DNA from: Centroberyx gerrardi
Taxonomy: Eukaryota; Chordata; Actinopteri; Beryciformes; Berycidae
DNA: 64,000 nt
Direction of reading: 5' to 3'
Assembly (NCBI RefSeq): GCF_048128805.1
Contig: NC_135997.1
Span: 2,515,185-2,579,184, forward strand
Shown: positions 58,401 through 64,000 of the stretch, piece after piece
How positions within the stretch are numbered: position 1 is the first letter of the stretch
How the letters are laid out: each line of letters begins with the position of its first letter
The notes under the pieces: model-generated
The model's input: only the letters and a program-made list of their open reading frames with translations
Database searches by the model: none
What the model was told of the DNA's origin: nothing
Position numbers and translations under genes: made by a program

Positions 58401-61400
58401 GTGGTAGAAACTGAGTGTTCATTTGCCAATATGCAATACAATCTTTTTATTTCATAATTCATGAAATGGCCCTAAAAATCCCCTAAAAATCAGATCTAGG
58501 GGGCAAAAATGTCCTGTGGAAAAAAATGAATTTCTTACCCTGATAGCTTTGTTTTAAGTGTCTCATCCGTCTGCTGAAAACATTATGGAAGAATATTAGG
58601 GCCACGTGAAAAATTTATTTGAGTTCTGACATTAATAAAAAGTCAGAATTCTGACTAAAGAATTTTGAGATTAATCTCAGAACTCAACTAAATGATTCAC
58701 ATGTAGCTCTAATCCTTTCACCGTATCAAATTACATCACATCACAGTGTGTACCGAACACTCGCTGCAGGAGTCAGTAATGCTGCGGTGACTCAGTCGTC
58801 GTCCCGGCTGTCTGTCCTGTCCGTCCCTGTCGGGGTGGCGTGCCGTCCCTCGGCGACCTTCAGCCTGTCCTCGGCCGGCCGGTCGTGTTCCTCGGCCTCG
58901 CGGCGCTCGGCCACGCTTGATCCTTAATCAGCTTTTCAATGCAGGCTAATAAAAGCTGGATAAGAGCCAGCCCGCTGCTACGCCAAGCTCTTTATCCCGA
59001 TGGAACCGGTGCGGCTGTTAGACCGGGTCTGTGAGCGGCCTCCTGCAGCCGGCCGTGAGTCACCGCTGTGCCGACCGGTCTTCAGCATGAACCTGAAGAC
59101 CTTTGGCTTCCTGAGAACTCAACCAGCTTCTTATTCTGAAGCCGGTTCCTGTTTACGTTTCCCAGTTTCCTATTCAAGCACAGCAACACAGGTGTGGAAC
59201 AACAGCTTGTAGTCCTGCGTCTGAGTTTCAGTGTGTTTCTTTTTTTTATTTTTAAGATTATTTTGGGGCATTTTTGCCTTTATTACATAGTTCAAAGTAG
59301 AGAGAGACAGGAAAGATTGGGGGAGAGAGGGGGATGACAAAAGTCTTGGGCTTGATTCAAACCCAGGCCGTTGTGTTTACATGGTGCGCACCTTAGACCT
59401 CTGACTCACCAGGACGCCCCTGTTTTGGTGCATTTCTGAATCGGACAGTGTCTAGAATGACAGGAAAGACAGGAGAGATGATATCATGAGCACATGGTGT
59501 GTCTTAGTCTGTTGATTCACTGTGTGTCTTCAAGAGTTTAATCAATTTTAATTACAGTTTTCATTCTCCTTATCAGTATGATTCATTAAATCCCCAATTA
59601 GAATTGGAGAATTGCACCACAGTCCCCCACTACCTTCTCTGTTTATGGTTTTTTTAATTGGATTTTGCATATTACTTTTTAGCTCTTTCTTGATCTTGAG
59701 CATTAAAGGAAAGGAAAAATCCACCTTAAAACACTCTGTTACAAAACAATAATCGGTGATGTACTTTGCATTCCTGGGTCCATTTAGTAGTTTGTTGTAT
59801 TTTTCTTCCTCATGGATAACCGGCCAATCGTAGACGAGGTGACGTCACCTCCAGATATTTCCAGCAGCTACAATGGAGTTTGATATGAGAAAATGTTTCA
59901 GGATGTAAAACATCAGCGGAGGTGTCAGTCCCTCAGAATCAAAGAGCGAGGGCTTCTTTCTAGAGCCGCCATTTTTGCACCAAGAGACATTCAAAACAAT
60001 CATTGACAAAACATTCGTTGCTGTGGTTTCCATCCTAGAGCCAGCCTTTAGAGGGGCGCTAAAAACCCCCGGGCCGAGGAGAGGCAGACGAGGTAAGAGG
60101 GGCGACGAAACGTCTCCTCGCTCTTCTGTTGTCTTGTGGTGTGTCTCGCCCTTCGTTTACTGACGTCGGCCTAAAAACGTCCTCATAGTCACAGAGGTCA
60201 TGGTGCGTTCACATGCTGCTGGGAAGGTCCGACATGCGGGTCTTCCAAGACAGCTGCTGAACAGCGTCGCATTCACATGCTATTGTGTTGGAAAATCAAA
60301 CCTGGAAGACAAATGATAAACAAACATTGACATCCTGCTGGTTAACTACAAACACGTAATAAAAGTACATGTGTAAGTGTTTTCTTGCTGTTGACTGACA
60401 CAATACTAGATTTTTCTGCCAAGTTGGGAAGGTTAAAGCTTGTCATTGTGTCATAAAATAACTCAGAATCTCGGGTAGTAAAATTTCCCCCGACTTTCCG
60501 ACTTCATCATCCGAATTTGAAATTTCCATGAAGGAAATCTGTTTTTCCGAAATATCCGATAGCACGTGAATGCAGGGTCACGTTTGGAGGAGGCCGATAA
60601 CATTTGTAGTAACTCTCTGCTGTGTGTCTCTGCCAATCAGAGACTTCCTTTAATGGTGATGTCAGAGGGGAGGGGTCAGTGCAGAGGAAAGGTAAGGTGA
60701 CTGTGCCGCCTGTGTTGTTGGTGTTGTGTGTCCACGTCTCTCTGGATGCTGCTGCTGTGCACAGTGGGGTCTGCTTGTGTCCCGACATTACTTCTGAAGT
60801 GAATCGATGGCTGTGTGTTTGTGTGTTTTGCTGCTGTGTTGTCATTATGAAGTCGTGTGTCTTCTTGCTGTCGGCTTGGCTGCACAAACATTCCTTGTTC
60901 AGAAGTGAAGAGATCTGTCTTAACCTGTAGTCTTATGTGAGACCTGTATGAGATCCTTCTCTTGATTGCAGCCAGGAATAAAATAAAGCCACTGAACCCC
61001 CCCGTCACAGGGAAATTACAGAGCAAGTCACAGCACCGCCAGTCTGAAGGTGAGTCGTCTGCGGACATTTAGATCCTGATCCATTTCAAACAGCAAGTGT
61101 TGCTGTCTGTCATCCAGTTGGTAGTCCTTCTGTTACGGTTCTTGTTAACTGGGTTTGTTCGCCTCAAAAGGAAAACACTATTTGCACGTCTTTAAAAGAA
61201 AATTAATATAATTCTGTAGGCAATAGAACATAAATTAAGAAGTTCTGTTGCCTTCTGAATAACATTCAGACTTTTCAAACAGCCGGTGTTCCCCTTTAAT
61301 ACGCCACATCTCTTTATTTTTGCCCAGTTTCAGTCGAAGGCCTTGATCTGCGTCAACTTCTCCCGCTGAACGCTTGTCTAGGCGATCATCGGTTGTTAGT

Positions 61401-61614
61401 CTGATGGTCGGGGATTGAAGGAGGTTGTTCTGCACAATCAGTGGAGCCTTTCAGTCAGTGTGTGTGTGTGCGTCACAGCGCAGAGTAATGAGGTGCTTCA
61501 GAGTCGGGGCTGATTATTATTGTGTGTTGCAGAGCGTAGTGGGGCCACAGGGAGCCTGGAGTGGCCTCTACGAGCCCGACTCAATCAGCCCAAGGATTAA
61601 CATGCAGATGGGAC

Positions 61615-61647
<33 letters not shown>

Positions 61648-63950
61648 ATGAGTGAGACACAAATGAATCCCTTTTCCTCTATTAGCAGTGCATGTTTATC
61701 TCCAAACACTCCATAACACTGGCTCTTAATACATGGCATAATAATATTCGGCAGAATTTAAAATTAAATTTAAGAGACTGATGCGAAAAACACCGTGAGA
61801 GGATTTCAAAACATTCATGTGAGAAATGAAAGTTTATTCCCCTCAGCTCCAGACTGGTGGATTTCCTAACTCTTTCCTCATTGGTGGAAATGTGTCTGGT
61901 TTTAATTCAATGTGTTTCTGAACTGGTGCCTGATGGGTTTGTCTGTCTGTTCTTACATCTGTGATCCTCACCACTGCAGATTGCATTTGCATTTACCTTT
62001 TAGGCATTTAGCTGATTATCCAGAGCGACTTACAATGACTTGCAATGAGGTCAACAGTAGAATAAGCCTCAATTACTAGATCACCCAAATTAAAGGCAGC
62101 CAGTAGTAAGGAGGTCAAGGGTCAGAGCGATATCGCCCTGACAACAGAAACAATAAGATCTGAGGAGGGAGAACGACTGAAATCTACCCGTGTGTGTGTG
62201 CTGTGGCTCTTTACTCCGGTCCCTTTGTGGATATAATAATAATGATGAACGCTTATTTAAATATCACTTTTCAAAACAAAGTTATTATGTGCTTCACAAC
62301 CAAGAAAAATAAAAGAGCAAATGATGAATAAAACAGAACGAGGTAAAACATTAGAAGAAAAATCCCAGCCATGAGGATAAAACTGGAATGGAAAAAAAAA
62401 ATTGAATGAATAAATAACAGATAACAAGGATAAGATGGAAAAAAGATTACAGGAAGGCTTTACAATATGAGTCAGTTTTGAGAAGTGATTTAAAAGTTGA
62501 TAACACAGAGGAGTCTGAAGGTCCTGCCTGGCAGATATAAACTGCAAATAATGACAAGCAGTGATTTTAACTTGTTTCCAGACCTATCAAGCTTATTTAA
62601 TTATATTTTTAGTCAAATTATCTCACAGCACTGGCAGATAATCCTGCTGGTTTCAATAAATGTCACGTGATATATGCCTATATGACTTATTTCAAGAAAT
62701 CATCATAAAATAATGAAGAAAATCTTGAAAGTAGAAGTGAAGTAAATGTCCTGAAACAAGTTACATTCTCCTGAAAAAAGGTCACATTTGTTGAAACCAG
62801 TAAAATTATCTGCCAGTGCAGTAAGATGATTTCACACACAAAAAAAATCCTAAAATAAGCTTGAGAAGTCTGGATACAAGATAAAATAACTTATTGTAAC
62901 CTTGTCAGGTCTTTCAGTTTTGGTTACAATTTTAACACACTGCAGTCGCTCTCCTTTTTTTGGTTAAAGCAGGTAAACAGGGCAGTGCAGCAGTGAAGCC
63001 GAGATGAAACAAAAGCATGAATCATCCTCTCTGTATCACTGAAATTTAAGATGCATCTAATTTTTGCAATGTTCCTGACATGGAAAAAAAAAACATGACT
63101 GGACAAGTTTTTAGCCTGTTGTTCAAATTTAAAGGTCCCATATGGTGTAAAACAGGATTCCTCTTTCCACTGTGATGATAAAGGAGTTGGATGGTCTATC
63201 TAAACATGGTGAAAGCATCAAAACGCACGGTCGCCAACTAAATCCACACAATCCATATTAGAAAAGCGAGCCTCTAAACGAGCCGTTTGGACTTCCGTAA
63301 CTTTGTGGCGTCACAAAGGTTCGCTCATTATCATTTTTGTAAGAAATAATAGACTAACAAAGTGTTTTTTTCAAAGCGGTTGAGCGGTTGTCATTGTTTA
63401 TTACCGGAGAGTTTTCCCTACCTGTAGCCGCCGGGCCGCGGCATCTCACGTTTCACTCTTGAAACGGTTAGCCAATCAGAACAGAGGAGTCGTTAATATT
63501 AATGAGCCTTAAAGACACGGCGACAGAAACAGCCTGTTCTTGGTAAGGCTCAGAGAGATGCTGGAAAATGAACGTGGAGAAATGGATTGAGAGTGTTTTT
63601 GGTACATGACACCACACACACAGCTTTGAATGGACCTCAAGACACAAAATAAAACTCTGGAAAGTGGAGAATATAGTTAAAGTTGGACTCCAACTGCATA
63701 TATCTAGTGGGCTGTGTGTGTGTGTTTGGGTCAAGATGAATTCCTGTCTCTCCTCCTTCTTTATTTAGAAGGCGACCGAAAGACAGAACCGAAGGCTGAG
63801 CAGGTGAACTCTGCCGGGGCAGCAGGGGGTGCTGCAGCGGAGCCGTCCACCTCACAGCCTGCCAAGACCGAGGAGACCACCGACAAGAGTGAGAAGAATG
63901 AGAAGAGTGAGAAGAATGAGAAGAGTGAGGACCAACCGGACGAAGCCAAG
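52421..63950 (+). CDS. slc24a1: Sodium/potassium/calcium exchanger 1 (NCKX1), 5' part; continues past the window
   Basis: It extrudes Ca2+ and K+ in exchange for Na+; NCKX1 acts in rod outer segments with the cGMP-gated channel. Exons seen: 52421-53395, 56528-56707, 57347-57455, 60641-60691, 60972-61049, 63769-63950, with consistent phases (525 codons so far). An in-frame TAA at 52382 and no earlier ATG fix the start. The N-terminus has a hydrophobic signal/anchor (about 13-30), an extracellular part with NET and NRT glycosylation sites and a Pro/Thr-rich stretch. TM segments follow, with the alpha-1 repeat [20 protein letters not shown] (residues 190-209; Glu202 is the presumed ion ligand). 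The remaining exons encode the cytoplasmic loop: Pro/Ala-rich, then [10 protein letters not shown], then Lys/Glu-rich SEKNEK repeats. The alpha-2 half lies beyond the edge. slc24a2 is the alternative; the neighbour hacd3 and the acidic loop favour slc24a1. Confidence 0.88.
53514..54000. mobile_element. 487-bp inverted-repeat element in slc24a1 intron after first coding exon
   Basis: AGCAAAATCATCAGTGTTCA at the left end and TTTTCATTCAGATTTTGCT at the right end are imperfect inverted copies. The inner 'CCATCAGAGTTAATTTAA' and 'ACCCAGAGCCACATC' blocks recur inverted as TTAAATTAACTCTGATGG and 'GATGTGGCTCTGGGT'. It is non-coding. Confidence 0.75.
54705..55010 (+). repeat. Dispersed repeat, copy 2 of a direct pair
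   Basis: This is the same-orientation relative of 49045-49330, with a short extra segment around 54850. The two copies bracket the slc24a1 promoter and first coding exon. Confidence 0.7.
55685..56236. mobile_element. 552-bp TIR element (GGGAGAGCGGGGTAAGATGA ends)
   Basis: GGGAGAGCGGGGTAAGATGA at the left end is mirrored by CATCTTACCCCACTCTCCC at the right end. Repeated 'GGGTAAGTT.A.CC' and 'CTCA.TTTGCCCC' words fill the interior. It is a common fish repeat type as I recall. It is non-coding and lies 290 bp upstream of exon 56528-56707. Confidence 0.8.
58240..58500 (-). repeat. Dispersed repeat with 'CATGCTGGGAGATGCAG' phrase
   Basis: On the minus strand it reads through 'CCAGGCATGCTGGGAGATGC', then 'GGGTCTGCCCCGAGGCCTCC', a sequence seen in many fish repeats. 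The part at 58365-58480 is homologous in inverted orientation to 2270-2385. It is probably a retroelement fragment, class not determined. Confidence 0.5.
58780..59000. other. GC-rich unique segment with TAATC/GGATAA words in slc24a1 intron
   Basis: A CpG-rich stretch is followed by CTTGATCCTTAATCAGCTTT, GCTAATAAAAGCTGGATAAG and similar words. It is not repetitive within the window. It may be a regulatory element, but there is no proof. Confidence 0.3.
59240..59432 (+). mobile_element. Degenerate tRNA-derived SINE-like repeat
   Basis: An AT-rich 'TTTTTAAGATTATTTTGGGGC' start, a purine tract with GAGAGAGACAGGAAAG, then 'GGCTTGATTCAAACCCAGGC', a decayed tRNA B-box read-out, and 'CACCAGGACGCCCC'. 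This order matches a widespread fish repeat as I recall. No intact tRNA is present. Confidence 0.55.
61618..61646. repeat. (TG)n microsatellite
   Basis: A TG tract in the slc24a1 intron between the exon at 60972-61049 and that at 63769-63950. Confidence 0.85.
61985..62110 (+). repeat. Dispersed repeat 'TTTAGCTGATTATCCAGAGCGACTTACA' type
   Basis: The phrase CATTTAGCTGATTATCCAGA followed by GCGACTTACAATGACTTGC is a very common ray-finned-fish interspersed-repeat signature. Only this fragment is present. Confidence 0.6.
62236..63110 (-). mobile_element. Degraded L2-like LINE fragments
   Basis: At 62236-62300 a LINE/SINE 3' tail is seen (ATAATAATAATGATGAACGC, then TATCACTTTTCAAAAC). At 62924-63106 the minus strand encodes [20 protein letters not shown] and then [13 protein letters not shown], aligned with FFHLRNIAKVRPFINQKDAE and LIHAFISSRLDYC of the RT at 11630-13075. 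The fragment is short and diverged; intervening sequence is not recognisable. Confidence 0.7.
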
Positions 63951-64000
63951 GTACACACAGATGGGCAACTAAATATTCTTCCTGACTAGAATAAATTAAT

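Noticed and set aside
1..64000. CRISPR arrays, operons, prokaryotic defence genes
   Set aside because: None is present. Repeats are microsatellites or transposons, and genes are intron-containing vertebrate genes.

Overview
This is a teleost fish nuclear genomic window. The signs are short vertebrate-type exons with GT-AG introns, proteins closest to vertebrate families, and many CA/TG, GATA and CT microsatellites. It also carries typical ray-finned-fish repeats: an L2-like LINE, Tc1-like remnants, hAT-type inverted-repeat elements and many MITEs. There is no prokaryotic gene content. The species cannot be named from the sequence alone.

Layout. About 1-22.2 kb is a gene-poor, repeat-rich stretch with no exon I can support. 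It holds a 5'-truncated LINE with a long open reverse transcriptase frame (11.2-13.1 kb), a stack of three DNA elements (16.05-18.24 kb), an element nested inside another (20.5-21.6 kb), a 194-bp palindrome (6.66 kb) and several AT/homeobox-like segments that look like possible conserved non-coding elements. From 22.2 to 31.5 kb on the minus strand lies a complete 10-exon slc22a18 gene (424 aa), an MFS organic cation transporter. From 31.5 to 35.5 kb is the 4-kb head-to-head space between slc22a18 and hacd3, filled mostly by a 2.65-kb long inverted repeat. From 35.5 to 45.2 kb on the plus strand lies a complete 11-exon hacd3 gene (360 aa), a very-long-chain 3-hydroxyacyl-CoA dehydratase with an N-terminal CS/p23-like domain. 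From 45.2 to 51.4 kb is intergenic sequence with further elements. From about 51.4 kb to beyond the right edge, on the plus strand, is the 5' half of an NCKX-family Na+/Ca2+-K+ exchanger, most likely slc24a1 (rod NCKX1): a 325-codon first coding exon followed by five cytoplasmic-loop exons.

Every exon join was tested for reading phase. slc22a18 sums to 425 codons including stop and hacd3 to 361, close to my recollection of the mammalian lengths. The three genes are not an operon-like unit and act in different processes: transport, ER fatty-acid elongation and photoreceptor calcium extrusion. hacd3 and slc24a1 are also close together in mammals as I recall, which supports choosing slc24a1 over its paralog slc24a2.

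No new multi-gene system is visible. The most unusual objects are the 2.65-kb long inverted repeat between two divergent promoters, the palindrome at 6.66 kb, the nested 705-bp TIR element with a second inverted copy 27 kb away, the 0.8-kb polypyrimidine block in hacd3 intron 6, and a GC-AG intron in slc22a18.
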